Shown here one piece after another: positions 12,401 through 23,414 of a DNA stretch of 64,000 nucleotides. The DNA is from Sphagnum compactum (lineage: Eukaryota; Bryophyta; Sphagnopsida; Sphagnales): positions 14,188,213 to 14,252,212 of the forward strand of contig OZ234493.1 in the NCBI GenBank assembly GCA_965153455.1, written 5' to 3'. The notes under the pieces are model-generated. The model was not told where the DNA came from, ran no database searches, and saw only the letters and a program-made list of their open reading frames with translations. How positions within the stretch are numbered: the stretch's first letter is position 1; each line of letters starts with the position of its first letter. The translations under genes were made by a program, and so were the position numbers.

Positions 12401-13298
12401 GACATGTCAGTTCCTTTTGAAGAGTGTTTTGAATTCTTTTCAGTTTTGAGTGTTGTTTACTTTTCCAAAATTAGGGTTTAGGGTCCAAAATCATGAACTT
12501 GCTGCTACTTGGTTGAAGTTCTGCTTCTCACGGAAGCTGGCAAATTTGCAGGGAATTTCACCATCGAATTATTTTTTGGGTGTCTGTTTGGGTGGACTCA
12601 TTACTCTGCCCATACAGGTAAACTATAATCAATTGAGCTAATAGACTTGATGCTAGCAAAAACTTGACATCCTGAAAATACCTTGTGTGCCCATCTATCT
12701 TTGCATGAGAATAGTTTGCTTGTACATGATGGTTGCACTCTGTGGTGTTTCCTGATTGTTCCAACTTTTCATCTCCTATGTTTGGTTTCCAATCTCAGCA
12801 TAACCAAAAAATGTGCCATATAAAGGGAAGGATACACCTGATTGACAGTCAGTTTGCTTCTTGAAAAATAGATAGGTATTGGAGTGCTGCTACGAGACCA
12901 GCCAGTGGCTGCACTAGCTGGAGTTGCAGCTGCTGTGGTAAGCACTCACTCTTCTTGAGTTATGATATCAGGTTTCCTCCTTCTTCTTGCATTGTGATGT
13001 TATGACTCTGGGTAGCCCAACAGTTGAAGATACTCCTTCACATGTAGTTGGCAAGTTTTGGGTCATTCTTCTTGTTTTCTTTTTCTTCTGTTAGAGACTC
13101 TGATTTTCCTGCCCTCTCCAAGTTTGCCAAGAATGGGTTTGGTGACATTGAGATGGCCCAGAATTCTTCAATGTATGACTCAAATACAATTCCCTTTCTG
13201 GTGTGTAGGGCATCTGGACCATCTTGCCATATGCAGCAGCTGCCATTGCCTCTGCAATTTATGTAATACGCCAAAACCTCATCAAGCAATCTTTTTGA
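9494..13298 (+). CDS. Plastid-type DedA / SNARE-associated (VTT domain) membrane protein
   Basis: Ten-exon gene, 386 aa by my model: 9494-9654, 10086-10463, 10670-10742, 10896-11008, 11197-11281, 11515-11587, 12298-12353, 12552-12617, 12872-12937, 13209-13298. All introns are GT..AG and all phases agree. The exon 1-2 junction is the least certain. The N-terminus (MAFASGLGLATPYYPSTFF) looks like a plastid transit peptide. Next come a Glu/Asp/Ala-rich linker, a membrane segment near WFAIVAIIMAAGLAVGI, a second near VYFFLLMAAGFGLFV, and the VTT core. The DedA signature reads VERFSLGVRNPTSFLAG at about residues 295-311, matching the family's ERFxPGxRxxxSxxAG. Two C-terminal membrane segments and a basic tail (RQNLIKQSF) follow. 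Bacterial DedA and eukaryotic TVP38/TMEM41/VMP1 relatives act as lipid scramblases or transport proteins; a plastid envelope or thylakoid site here is inferred from the leader. Intron 6 holds a tandem duplication with telomere repeats. Confidence 0.88.
11621..12025. repeat. Intronic tandem duplication separated by telomere repeats
   Basis: Intron 6 of the DedA-type gene contains two copies of a block of roughly 178 bases, starting at 11621 and 11846 (offset 225). Both run from ATCCAAGTGTAA through GATATCTCCATGTCTGTTGG to CCTAAGGGTGCTTATG. They differ by scattered substitutions. Between them, at 11797-11821, lie three copies of TTTAGGG. Confidence 0.92.
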
Positions 13299-13299
13299 G

Positions 13300-14350
13300 G
13301 TTAGGGCTCACTAGGCAAACTCCAATGCATGATATGACTGTGTCTTTGAACAGTGTAGCTGAAATTCAGAGCACAAGAAGGGGCAATGCCGGTAGTTAAA
13401 GAGATAGTTGACACAGTTTTGTCATATTTGTATGGTAGTTGTATAAGGGATTCTTCTTTGTAGAATTGCATTCATAACTCGCACCACGAGTGGACACTAC
13501 TACCATTGACAATTGCTTTGTACATGCTTTATGGTTTACCCAAATTTCTGGGCCGATTATTGTAATACTTATGTACACGCATCACAGGAGCTGATGAAGT
13601 CATTGGGTAGTCATGGCAGTCTACTATGTTGTTGGACTGCAACAGCCTCACAAGCAGTTGGTTTCTTTCTCGAAGTTTATACTAGTCCTGCATGATGTTT
13701 TTTTCTTTACAGTAAGCCATTGTGTTGTAAAGACGACTTTGTGCACTTTTGCACAAGATGATAGAAAGAACATGAGAGGAGGAAGAGAGACTGCAGCTGA
13801 TCAGATCTGATCAGCTGCAAACAAGAGGGCAAGAAGAAATTACAAAACAAAAAACTGAAGTGCAGCTGTGGCTTCTTTCCTACACCTCCTTCTAGTGTTG
13901 TTTTTACTGGCTAAATTTAGCCAGTTGGTTTCTTTCATTCTCTTTTTTTTCCCCAAAATGGCTAAAATATGTGTTTTTTGGTTCTCTAGTTGCCAAATTT
14001 TGACAACTAAAAAAATAAATCTTCAGATTTCTCTATTGGGTTCTAGTATGTAGCCAAAAATATGAAGGATGCTTCAACTTTTTTGTTTTCATATATTTCT
14101 CTATAGCCAATTTTGGCTAAACTGTCTTATGGATAATCGCCACTTCAGCTACATCATAAAATTGAAAAAAAAGAAAAAAAGAAAACCCTGCATCTTTCGC
14201 TCCTGCATTTGAGATCCCTTAATGAAGTGTCGTTCCGTTCAGCACGTCGATCGAGATCCCCGAAAACACGTGTCTGCATTTCAAGACCAGGAGATCTAGC
14301 TAGCTTCTTCACAACTGAGGTCCTGAAACTCGTGGACCTTCTTTTGGCCA
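13300..14350. other. 3' flank and AT-rich dispersed repeat
   Basis: 13300-13860 is the 3' flank of the DedA-type gene, with no further gene visible. 13905-14165 belongs to an AT-rich dispersed family in this window (also about 33595-33860 and 61370-61660). It shows the words TTTAGCCA, GCCAAATTTTG and a shared 3' end reading CTTATGGAT, a variable base, then ATCGCCACTT and CATCATAAAATTGAAAA. Its termini are not clear enough to assign a transposon class. Confidence 0.45.
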
Positions 14351-14410
14351 GGTGTATCGAGATCCTGTAAAACATGTGGGTCCCACTTTCTGGACAAAAA
14401 ACAAAAGACT

Positions 14411-14793
14411 GTTTCGGGATCTCGAGTTGTCCAACTCTTTGTTCGCTTCATGATGACCTTAGCGAGTGGATACCGTGTGAACATGTCCCTGGGCCGAGAT
14501 CCCAATGATAACCAATCAGAGTGCTCGACAGATTCCATAAAATTAAATTTCTAGTGTGAAAGCGTGTCTCTCTCTCTCTCGATAGTCGACCAAGTATTGA
14601 GATCCTGTAAAACGTTTCGGGATCTCGATTTGTCCAACCTTGTGTTCGCGTCATCATGACCTTAGCCATTGGATACTGTGTGAACAGATCTCCGGGCCGA
14701 GGTCCCTCTGTTAACCAATCAAAGTGCTCGATAAATTCCATAGAATCAGATCTGTAGTGTGAAACCGTTTCTCTGTCTCTCTCTCTCTCTCTC
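14411..14793. promoter_or_regulatory. Duplicated promoter segment of the HIG1 gene
   Basis: Two diverged direct copies, 14411-14582 and 14613-14793, offset about 202. Each contains GTTTCGGGATCTCGA, TCATGATGACCTTAGC or its variant, GTGTGAACA, a CCAATCA (CCAAT-box) element, GTGCTCGA and TGTGAAA, and ends in a TCTC repeat. A G-box-like ACACGTGT lies upstream near 14268. The duplication doubles the CCAAT box and the pyrimidine tract just upstream of the HIG1 leader. Regulatory function is inferred from position. Confidence 0.7.
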
Positions 14794-15219
14794 GAGCGCG
14801 CTCTCCCCCTTTCACCGTCTGTCTGTGCGACGAGGAAGTGCAAAAGGACGTGGGACGCAAGATGATCTTGTTGAATCTGGATCAGCAGAATCTCACAACT
14901 TGTGAGAGATTTTACACTTCGGGATCATAGTTTGTGGTTTACAGAATCTGATTTTCGATTAGGGTTTTCGCAGAATTGCGCAATCCAATCAGGAGTTGTT
15001 TTTCTTCTTCTCCAGGCGTTGGAGGTTGCTGCTGCTGCTGCAGCAGGATCTCCTTTAATAGGAATCATCATCTGGAGCTTTTTGGAGGAGGATTTGGGTG
15101 TTGGGTGTCTTCGGGATCATAGGTCTAAAGAAGAAGAAACAAGCAAAGCAAACAAAGGAAGCACGCAAGCAAGAGGGGGTTTGGTTTTCTGCGGTGTGTT
15201 TTCCGCGGAAGGTGGTGGA

Positions 15220-16010
15220 ATGGGTACCAGGGACCTAGAGAATCTGGATGCTGAGGACATGTTCAATGAAAAGGATCGGCGCAACCCTCTTGTTCTATGC
15301 GGTACTTTTTCTCTCCCCGCTGCTGCTGCGGATGATGCTGTTCTGACAAAGAGGTTCTTGCTGTAAGCCGCGTGGAAGTTCTGTGTTGGATTGAATGGGT
15401 TTTTTGTTTAACTCTGTAATCCTTTTCTTTTTGTTTTTTTGTTTTTTGTTTGTTTGTTTGGTTTTTCCTCCCGGGGCGGGGGGGGGTGGGGATGGGATGA
15501 TAGCAAGATGATGATGATGAAGAAGAGGAGATAGAATTCTTGATTTGTGAGAGAATTTGTCAGAAGCTGGAGTGAGAGTTCTTCAGAAGGTGGAGTAGGG
15601 TTTTGAGATGTCCACTGGGCTGTGAGAGTGTTGTTGCCTTGGTAATGTGTTTGCAAAGGCTCAGATGTGTGTGGCGGGTTTTTTCAGTGGTTTGGTTTTG
15701 GTTTTGCAGTGATTTTGGATTCCATTTGTACCAGTAGTGGTTGTAAGATTGGAATTATAAATTGAATGTAACTGCATCATCAAGTATTCTTCTTGTGATA
15801 TTGGCAAGTGAAGGTTTTCTTTCTCACCTGTGGTGGTGTTTTCTTGTGATAGGTGCCATTGCAACGGCTGGAGTATTAGGTGCAGGACTTCTGGCATTTC
15901 GCAAAGGAGATTTCAACCGTAGCCAACAGATGATGCGGGCCCGTGTTGGATTTCAAGCAGCCACTGTGGCACTCATGGTTGGAACAGTGTACCTCCAGGG
16001 AAAAACCTGA
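15220..16010 (+). CDS. HIG1-domain protein (HIGD/RCF1-type), mitochondrial inner membrane
   Basis: Two exons, 15220-15301 and 15853-16010, joined in phase 1, give 79 aa. The protein starts MGTRDLENLDAED, then shows the HIG1 hallmark RRNPLVLCG, a first membrane helix (about 24-43), a polar loop FRKGDFNR, the signature Q52-x3-R56-A-R58-x3-Q62 (matching the family QX3RXRX3Q motif) and a second helix (about 62-75). It ends YLQGKT. HIG1 proteins assemble or stabilise cytochrome c oxidase and respiratory supercomplexes in the inner mitochondrial membrane and are often hypoxia-induced. Length is normal for short plant members. An in-frame open stretch from 14902 runs into this ATG, but it is low-complexity and leader-like, so I chose 15220. 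The 551-base intron is T-rich. Next gene on the same strand as the DedA-type gene, with no sign of cotranscription. Confidence 0.88.
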
Positions 16011-18216
16011 TCAGTTTTATTTTACATGTGGTATAGCTTGAAGCTTGTTTGCTTCTTCATGATTTTGTCTCTCCCTTTTATCTGTGGTAGGCAATATATG
16101 CTAGGTTGCAGACTAGAAGAAGATCAGGCAAGGTGCAAACCAGCTTTGAATGAATCCCTTTGAAGTTCTGGTTTTAACTTTAGGATGTGGATGTTGTAAG
16201 CATTTTTGCACATGCTATTGCATCACTTTTTCCTCTAGGGCTATTTCTTTGAAGTACAGTGTTAGGGTTTTGAGGCATGGATGATTTATCTTCTTCAATG
16301 ACTCAAAATGTTGGATTGTTCTTTATGGAATTTGAGCATCCTCTTTTCTCCAGTCTTGGCAGGTAAGTGCCCCAAGATTTGTGCCCCCCCCCAACCACTG
16401 CCATCCTCTTTTTTTCACCCGGTGGCATCCACCACACAGTAGCTTATTCCATTTCGGAGGATTTGGTTGCAAAATTTCTGAGTTTTTGTGTTCAATCGTA
16501 TACCCACAATTGGTACAGTTTCCATCCAACCTGCATAAGATTGATCTTACAGAGCCCACTATTCTCAAAATTTCACACTCTGCTATTGCTCAGCCTTGTG
16601 CAAAATCCCTCTTCCAGAAGACAAATCTCAAACATCCAAAGAAAATCAGACACGGCCAAGAATGTTGTTGACTGTAGTGTGGAGTGCATATAAAAGACTG
16701 CAAGTGGGTTCTTGCACTCTTTTATTCTTGCACCCTTTGTTCCTTTTGAGCTCCTTCAGAAATTTTGCTACAAGAGAAACTCTGAGTTTTTTGGCTCTCA
16801 ATACTCTCCAAGAATGTGTAGTTTACAATGGTGTACTGATGGATCATAACAGCATTTCTTTAATTGTTTCCTGATAAGAGAACACTTCTTTTTCTGCAGG
16901 ATTTCCAAGCTTGTTATCTCAATCAATCTCAAATAACAAATAGGACAGTTCTTAAAGTCAATTGTAGAGGGCTTTCTGTTCCTATTTGGGTAACAATTAT
17001 GCTTTCAAACTTGATACGAAATCAAAATTAGGTTTTAATATATAAAATGTCCATGATATGGGCAGACAAATTATGAATGCAGAAGAGAAATTTGATACCT
17101 ATGAAGCTTCGAAGCTGGATTCTGTTCAGTTCCACAAAGTGACACAGTGCTGCTCATACTCCTGCACACATATGAAAACAAAAAAGATACCACAAATTTC
17201 TTGCTGCGTGTTTCTTCAAATGGAGGAATGAAAACAACCATTAAGGAAGGGTGGGGGGAAAAACCAAAAAAGAAAAGAAAAAAGAAAAACAACCATCTGT
17301 AAAACCCTTCTTGGTGGATCTAAATTGAGTAGTCACAGTACTTAAGAGAGTGCTACATACTAAGCACATTTACAGGTCCAAAGTCGGACTCAAAAATCAG
17401 TTTCACACTATTCAGAACCTGAAGCTCATTAGTGCCCTAATGGAGATGAGTAATACAAACATGCATACGAACTTAGCCTTTGTATCATGAGAAAGTGGTA
17501 AAGAAGTTTGCTTTGGGATGCTCATTCTAGATCATAATAATCCTAGAAGAATTCTGCAAAACCACAAACTAATTTGTGTGGGATTGTGCAAAAGAATTAA
17601 TTCTCCTCTGCTTTTTTGCTCCTAAATTCTCCAGTGCAAATTCTTGACTTGTTAATTTTATGAGCAACAGAGAGTGTCAATCATGCCACAGCCACCACAC
17701 CAGAGTTCTCCATGTGCTCTAGAATTTGTGAATTCTCTACTGATTTTTTATTTTGTCAGTACAATCTATCAATCAATCTCTCTGACACCCTTCCTTTCTT
17801 TCTTGCTGTTTTGTTTTGTCTTGGATCCAAGAATTGGAATTTGGATTTTGTCAAAACATCAGCTTTGATCTCTTACAAAAAATAGAGCTTTACTGCTCTG
17901 CAGAAAACACAGAGGTTTTGCACCAATTTGCAGTTTGAGAATTTGGGGAAAATTCCTTCTTCCTTTGATCAGCATGCATCTTGTGCAGGCACCTTCACGA
18001 CAATTGTTGAAAGTGTTGGAGTTGGAGAATTTTTTGGCGAATTCCTTCGACTTCCTTTGAGCACATGCATTTTCTTGGAGGTTAAAGCGTAGCTAGCAGC
18101 ACCAGAAGGGGGAAGTCAGCTATGTTTTGCTAGAAGCAGTAATCCATCCTCAAACCCATTTCAGGAACTCAGCTGCTGCTAGTACTAGTCAAGCTGCTGT
18201 CTGCGGCTGCTGCAGG
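16011..18216. other. Intergenic / 3' flanks of convergent genes
   Basis: This 2.2-kb stretch lies between the HIG1 gene (+) and the F-box/kelch gene (-), so both 3' ends point into it. It is moderately AT-rich and unique-looking, with a poly-C run near 16386. Open frames such as 16367-16693 lack conserved motifs. The first few hundred bases at each side are probably 3' untranslated sequence. A non-coding transcript cannot be excluded. Confidence 0.4.
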
Positions 18217-19989
18217 CTAGGGATGTGAGCCAAGCATTCTCGACAGCAATTGCACTGTCACAGTATGACCGAATGGAACTCGCAGGTCCACGATCCGACG
18301 AGGCTTGGTAACAACATCAATGATGCGCAGCAAGCTTGAAGAATCAGCAACTGTAGTCGAGGCTGCCGCCGCATGAGACGTTGTCGAGGGCGGCCGCATG
18401 CTACTGCAAGCTGAGTCGACCCAGTTGGGTAGAGTACTAGAGGATGTTTGTCCGGCGGCGGCGCTGCATACGAAATTCTGGCACAAAGCCGCGGCGGTGG
18501 TGGATTGACAGCCGCGACTCTCCCCGCGAGGCGGCTGCACAATGCCACAAAGCTTACCGCCACGACCTACCAACTGCTCCAGATTCTGAAGCCGCGCATC
18601 CTCCATAAACACCCGCCATTCCGGTTCGTATTCTTCCGGGTCGTAGACACGGAGACGGCCGTTCACTTCATCGAGCACGAAAAGCTTACCGTCCACGGAA
18701 ACGCATTCGCCGGTAATTCCCTCACGGAGATGGCGTGCCATCTCAGTCCACTTACCAGTAGTGGGAGTGTAAACCAGTCCGACTTTTGCGAACACGCCCT
18801 TGCCGCTCACGATGTGGAGGTTGCCGCCGAGTGTAACCGCAGCCGTGGCTTCAGAGCTGCACTTGGAGGAAGTAGGTCCCGCGATGCGACGCCATGTGTT
18901 CCTTGCTACGTCGTAAACCTCCGCTGACTTGGCCACGTTCACGTCCCAGTCGCGGCCGCAACCGCTCACCACGTACACTAGATTCTCGTCTTCCGCTCCA
19001 ACCCCGCACGCACACCACTTCCTTGCCACCCGGAAGGGGGAACCGATAGTCCATTTGGACGTGATGGGATCGAAGATTAACGGATTCTCTAGCGCAGGTT
19101 CTAGTATTGGTCGCATGCGAGAGCGCCGTGCCCCTGCAGTTGTCGTCGTCGATCGGCTATAGTCCATGTCTTGTTCTTCTTGTTCTTCTGAGCAGTCGTG
19201 AACTTGCCCAGGTTTGGCTGCTGCGGCCGGGCGGTGATCGTGATCGACGCGAGGTGGTGGTGGTTGTGGTGGCGGTTTCCTCCATTTTAGGGCTGCTACC
19301 ATGACGAGCTTGGTGCGAGTGCTGGTGCATTGGACTGAGTACGAGACGCCGATGCATCCGGGTGCCGTCAGCTGGAAGTCCATGGCGTGAGGCGGCTGCG
19401 GGAGGTCGTGCCATCTCCCAGCTACCGGGTCGAAAGCATACCAGCGGAAACAGCCGTCTACGGGGGACTTGACGAGCGTGTACACCCAGTCGAGATCTAC
19501 CGTCCCGTGCTGCGCTCGCAGTCTTTGGAAGTAGAGATCGCTCAGGAGCTTACGCCACCCGTGGCTTACGCTAGAGATTGTTGCTAACGAGACACGAGCC
19601 AGGCATTCTAGGGCAAGAAAATCCGGCAGCCCTGGTAGGAGTGGCTGCTGCTGTTGCTGAGTCGAAACTGCTGTTGGACTTGCAGTAGAGTCTGTTCTCG
19701 AACAGCTAGCCGCCGCATCATGGCGCTCAAACTGTTGTTGGTTGACCATTCCGTGGCTCGACCTGCTAGGGATGCTCGAGTCGAGAATATCTGCAGAGCA
19801 TATCTGATCTTGAGAGTGATCTAAAAGGGCTCGCGTCAAGATCATGCTACCTTCTTGTTGTTGCAGTCGTGACGACAGTGTGGGCATAGTTGCATTGTGA
19901 TGGATGGAGCTGGTGGCCATGAGCTGGGTGCAGCAGCATTGATCTGCAGAGGAGGAGGAGACCAGGATCCAATTCGCCGCACATGCCAC
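18217..19989 (-). CDS. F-box/kelch-repeat protein, SKIP25-like SCF substrate adaptor
   Basis: Single-exon gene, 590 aa. Residues 1-115 are a low-complexity Ser/Gln-rich leader. The F-box is about 117-160: LPGLPDFLALECLARV, then SVSHGWRKLL, the usual plant F-box ending. Kelch-type blades follow, with pairs such as WYAFDPVAGRWHDLP (183-197), LIFDPITSKW, VYDVARNTWRRI, VYTPTTGKWTEM and LRVYDPEEYEPEWRVF. A His/Asp/Gly-poor, proline-rich insert lies near residues 235-290. F-box proteins bind SKP1 and bring substrates to the SCF ubiquitin ligase; the kelch propeller is the likely substrate face. The resemblance is to the plant SKIP25 branch, in which the F-box also begins LPGLP. The gene is GC-rich compared with its flanks. 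The ATG at 19989 opens the frame. Specific substrate unknown. Confidence 0.87.
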   Translation of the reverse strand: MACAANWILVSSSSADQCCCTQLMATSSIHHNATMPTLSSRLQQQEGSMILTRALLDHSQDQICSADILDSSIPSRSSHGMVNQQQFERHDAAASCSRTDSTASPTAVSTQQQQQPLLPGLPDFLALECLARVSLATISSVSHGWRKLLSDLYFQRLRAQHGTVDLDWVYTLVKSPVDGCFRWYAFDPVAGRWHDLPQPPHAMDFQLTAPGCIGVSYSVQCTSTRTKLVMVAALKWRKPPPQPPPPRVDHDHRPAAAAKPGQVHDCSEEQEEQDMDYSRSTTTTAGARRSRMRPILEPALENPLIFDPITSKWTIGSPFRVARKWCACGVGAEDENLVYVVSGCGRDWDVNVAKSAEVYDVARNTWRRIAGPTSSKCSSEATAAVTLGGNLHIVSGKGVFAKVGLVYTPTTGKWTEMARHLREGITGECVSVDGKLFVLDEVNGRLRVYDPEEYEPEWRVFMEDARLQNLEQLVGRGGKLCGIVQPPRGESRGCQSTTAAALCQNFVCSAAAGQTSSSTLPNWVDSACSSMRPPSTTSHAAAASTTVADSSSLLRIIDVVTKPRRIVDLRVPFGHTVTVQLLSRMLGSHP

Positions 19990-21111
19990 AGAGTGATCAG
20001 AGCAGCCTGCTCGCCAGCTCCATGTTTTCGCGACCTAAAATGCTCCAGCTAACTGTCGAGAAACTGTAGTTTGTAATCTCAAGGGACCCTTGATCAGTCT
20101 CCACATAATTGCGTCTTCTTTTTCAGCTAGCTAGATCAAATGTCTAATTACAGCTAGTACCGGCTCACTTGTTTTTCTTGAGATTTTGCACTCAAGAATA
20201 TTATCATCCTGCAAACACCCATCACTGATATTCCTGCAGCCACGAGTCCACCACCCTAGTGATCTGGAAGCTGCAGCTAATGTCTCAAGAAAAAAATGCA
20301 AGCTGGGCCACACCCAAGCTTATTACAGACGAGAGCTATTCACAACCCATTACCACAAAACCAAACACAAACAAAACTGTCTGACCCAATGTTCTGAAAT
20401 TCGACACCAAGCTCCTCCTCCTCCTGCTGCTGTTTTCCCCACTCTCTAAATTAACTTGGACCAAAAACCCCCACAAAGAAAGACAAACAAACAAAGCTGC
20501 AAAACTAGTCTCCAGAAGTGACTCCCATGAACAACTTGGGAGGGATGGACTCTCAAGTCTTTTCAGAGACAAGAAAAACAACACAACAACCTGGAGGTTT
20601 TATAGCAAGCTACTCACTAGAGTCACTCACTCACATGGGAGTGGTCATGATCTGTATCATCCATTCCATCACGGGGACCACCGCCAAGTGGTCCACCAGC
20701 AACATGGCGAAGATCCGGATTTTGAAGCTTCAAAACTGACCGATCGTCAGCATCATTGTCAGCATCAAAAATATTTCAAAAGCTAGAAAAACCTGCAAGG
20801 AAGGATGAGAGCAAAAACTGCCGCTACTGTTGCAAGCAAACAATCGGATTGTATTCTCTTTTCTCCCTCAAATCGTTGCAGCAACTGTGCTGCTGCTGCT
20901 GCTTCTGCTCTCATGATCACGCAGGGGCACAAGATCCCGCCGCTGGTGGTGGTGGAGGATCACCACCACCATCACCGCCACCACAACAACACCGCCCTAG
21001 TAACATCCCCAAAAACAAACCAACCAACAAATACACACACAACGACAACGTGCTCCGACTCAAAATCCCCCCCCCCCCCACCCCAACTTCCACTTGAAGA
21101 CAAAAAAAGGG
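19990..21111. promoter_or_regulatory. Promoter / 5' leader region of the F-box/kelch gene
   Basis: About 1.1 kb upstream of the minus-strand F-box/kelch start. It is less AT-rich than the DNA beyond 21.2 kb and contains GGTGGT, CAGCAG-like and poly-C tracts (a C run near 21068-21080), typical of a plant leader and promoter. Several open frames here (20756-21097, 20805-21134) are low-complexity products of these tracts and are not genes. No clear TATA box could be fixed by eye. Confidence 0.35.
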
Positions 21112-21178
21112 TCCCAAAAAAAAGTGCTCTCTAGAAAAGGTTTAGGGTTTAGATTCGATTGAGCACTTTTTTTTGGGA
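21112..21178. repeat. Perfect 18-bp inverted repeat with telomere-repeat loop
   Basis: Left arm 21112-21129 reads TCCCAAAAAAAAGTGCTC; right arm 21161-21178 is its exact reverse complement. The 31-base loop contains TTTAGGG followed by TTTAGA. Pairing extends imperfectly outward (GGG on the left, CCC within GATGCCC on the right). This forms a strong hairpin about 1.1 kb upstream of the F-box/kelch start. It may be a small foldback element. Confidence 0.9.
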
Positions 21179-21859
21179 TGCCCACAATCCCTCAAAGAAA
21201 GGAAAACCCAAAAGTACAATGTCTAATTGTACATTTTTCTTTTAAAAAAGAAAAAGAAAACTAAAAACCCATTCAAAGAATTTAATTCCATGAAAAAAAA
21301 ATCTAAAATAAATGGTAAAACACAATTAATTCCTCAAGGCAAAACTCACTCATCCCTTTACCATATATCAATGACCCAAAACAATTCAATTGTAATTTAA
21401 AAGTTATCATTTAATCAAAATTTATCAAACTAATTCTGTAGAAGAGAACCTTTTTTATTTATTCATTTGGAGTTGGGGAGTTGAGGAGTTGGGATTTGAG
21501 AAATGAAAAATAATAATAAGGGAGACAAAAAGGGAAGGCCAAAGAAAGGCCAAAAGACGCACAGCCCACAGGATCCCAAAAAAGGAAAGGGAGAGAGTTA
21601 GTCCCTCTCGTGGTAGGAACTTTTTACACTACTTAGTAGTACCAAAAGTTGCTTCTAAAAAAGTATTAAGTATATTCGACTTTAGTCTAAACCATGGTTA
21701 TCTTCTTCGAGTCCAAATCTAACATTTCCTGGGGTTAAATATAGGCCTATATATATAAACTCAAACTCAAACAAAATGTCTACATGAGTTAGTAGGTAGG
21801 ATCTATTTTGTTGGATGATTTTCTTCTACACCCAAGTTTTGTAGAAAGCTAAGACAATT

Positions 21860-22145
21860 TTATGCGTTGGTAAATATGATATAAAAAAGCTTCCAAAGCC
21901 AATATTTTTTTAAAAATTGACAAAATTTGGCCTCCAAACAAAATTTGGACGTTGGAACATGTACGAAGGATTTTTTTGGAAAAACTTTTTGGCCCATTGT
22001 TGTTGCCACATAATGAGGGCAAAAAAAAAACTGGAATTTGCCATATTTAGACACTAGGTTGTAGCATGTCACCCTAAAATATAGCATGATTCCTAAACCT
22101 TTTTACTTTCCTCTCTTGACTTGTAGCCATATTTGGGGCTAAAGT
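21860..22145. repeat. AT-rich dispersed repeat with GCCATATTTGG words
   Basis: Contains TTTGCCATATTTAG, TAGCCATATTTGGGGCTAAAG and CCAAACAAAATTTGGAC. The same kind of wording occurs at 61640-61750. It is probably a copy of a non-autonomous element, but I cannot fix the ends. Confidence 0.35.
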
Positions 22146-22400
22146 CCTTTTGATTTGATAGCCAACCCACCTACCTCACAAATTGGAGGGTGCAAAAAAA
22201 ACACACTACTACTACTTCCAACAATCTAAGAAAGACTTGTTCTTCATGTTTCCCTTGTCCTTTCTTCTGTGGAGTCCAAAGTTGTTCTATCATCTAGGTA
22301 TTATTCATAGATCATTGGGGTAGTAGGGGAGGGGGGATGGCATTTGGAGAAGAGGTTCAATTGCCCTACTAATGACAAGCCTGAGAAGAGAGAGAAATAG

Positions 22401-22428
22401 AGAAAGAGAGAGAGAGAGAGAGAGAGAG
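22401..22428. repeat. (AG)n microsatellite
   Basis: Uninterrupted AG dinucleotide run of about 14 units, preceded by imperfect GAGAGAAATAGAG. Confidence 0.95.
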
Positions 22429-23414
22429 TTGATGAGTGAAGTAATTAAAGCTACTGACAAGGTTGCCTGCCCCATCAATAAGTCCACACCATAAACAGCA
22501 AAATTCAAACCTAGAAAAGCTGACAATCAAGATTTTCAAATCCCTAATTTGGAGAATTTGAATGAGAGAATAACACTAAATGACACCAACACTTTTGCCC
22601 TTGTCTCTGCATCATCATCCTCATTCATCATCATCCCTATTGCTGGCAAACCCTAAAATTAAGTTAAAATAAAGAAAATAGCTCAAGTCATGCAAAGTGG
22701 GTGTTGCTACTATCTAGGTTCTAGCTTAGAATTGTTTTGAAAAAGGCCATTTTCCATTTTTTTGAAAATTTTAAAACAAATATTAATGATGTAATTGAAT
22801 TCCACCATTTTGTGAACATAAAAAAGAGCCATCAACATCAACACAAATATTTTTTAATAAAAAAATTGAAATTCACCATTTTTAAAATGATATAATTTTA
22901 CAATGAGTTTTAAAACCTGATTTTTTTTAAAAAAAAACTAATGAGTTTTTTAAACATGGATTATTATTCTCATACACCAAGAAAAAAAGGGTAAATTTGA
23001 GGGATTAGTTTTGGGCTTTTTTTATGTGGCATCATGAACAATTATAATTTAAAAACTTGTCCATGATGCCTAAAAAAAACTAGGGAAAAAACATATATTT
23101 TAATTTACATAAATGGACAACAATTTAATATTCTAATGACAATGTTTCATTAGAATTAGTTTATGTAGGATGGGATTTTGGTGATCATCACTATGACAAT
23201 TTTAGAGCCATTCCAAATTATAATTCGTCATAGATCAAATTTCATTTTAGAATCGTTGTTTCTTGTTGTTTGTTTTGTAACATTTCAATGTTTTTGTCTG
23301 TTCGTATGTTGTTTTCTTGAATGCTTTGGTTTATTTAAGATTGGCAAGGTTTCATCAATACTCTTGTTTATCAATTGAAACACAAACTATACTACTATCT
23401 CCCAAAGTTTGTGC

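Noticed and set aside
14902-15219. N-terminal extension of the HIG1 protein
   Set aside because: The extension is low-complexity leader sequence; HIG1 proteins of this type start close to the RNPLV block, and 15220 gives a normal length.
20756-21134. Two overlapping plus-strand frames upstream of the F-box/kelch gene
   Set aside because: Products are homopolymeric (Ala, His, Pro, Thr) and come from simple-sequence tracts.
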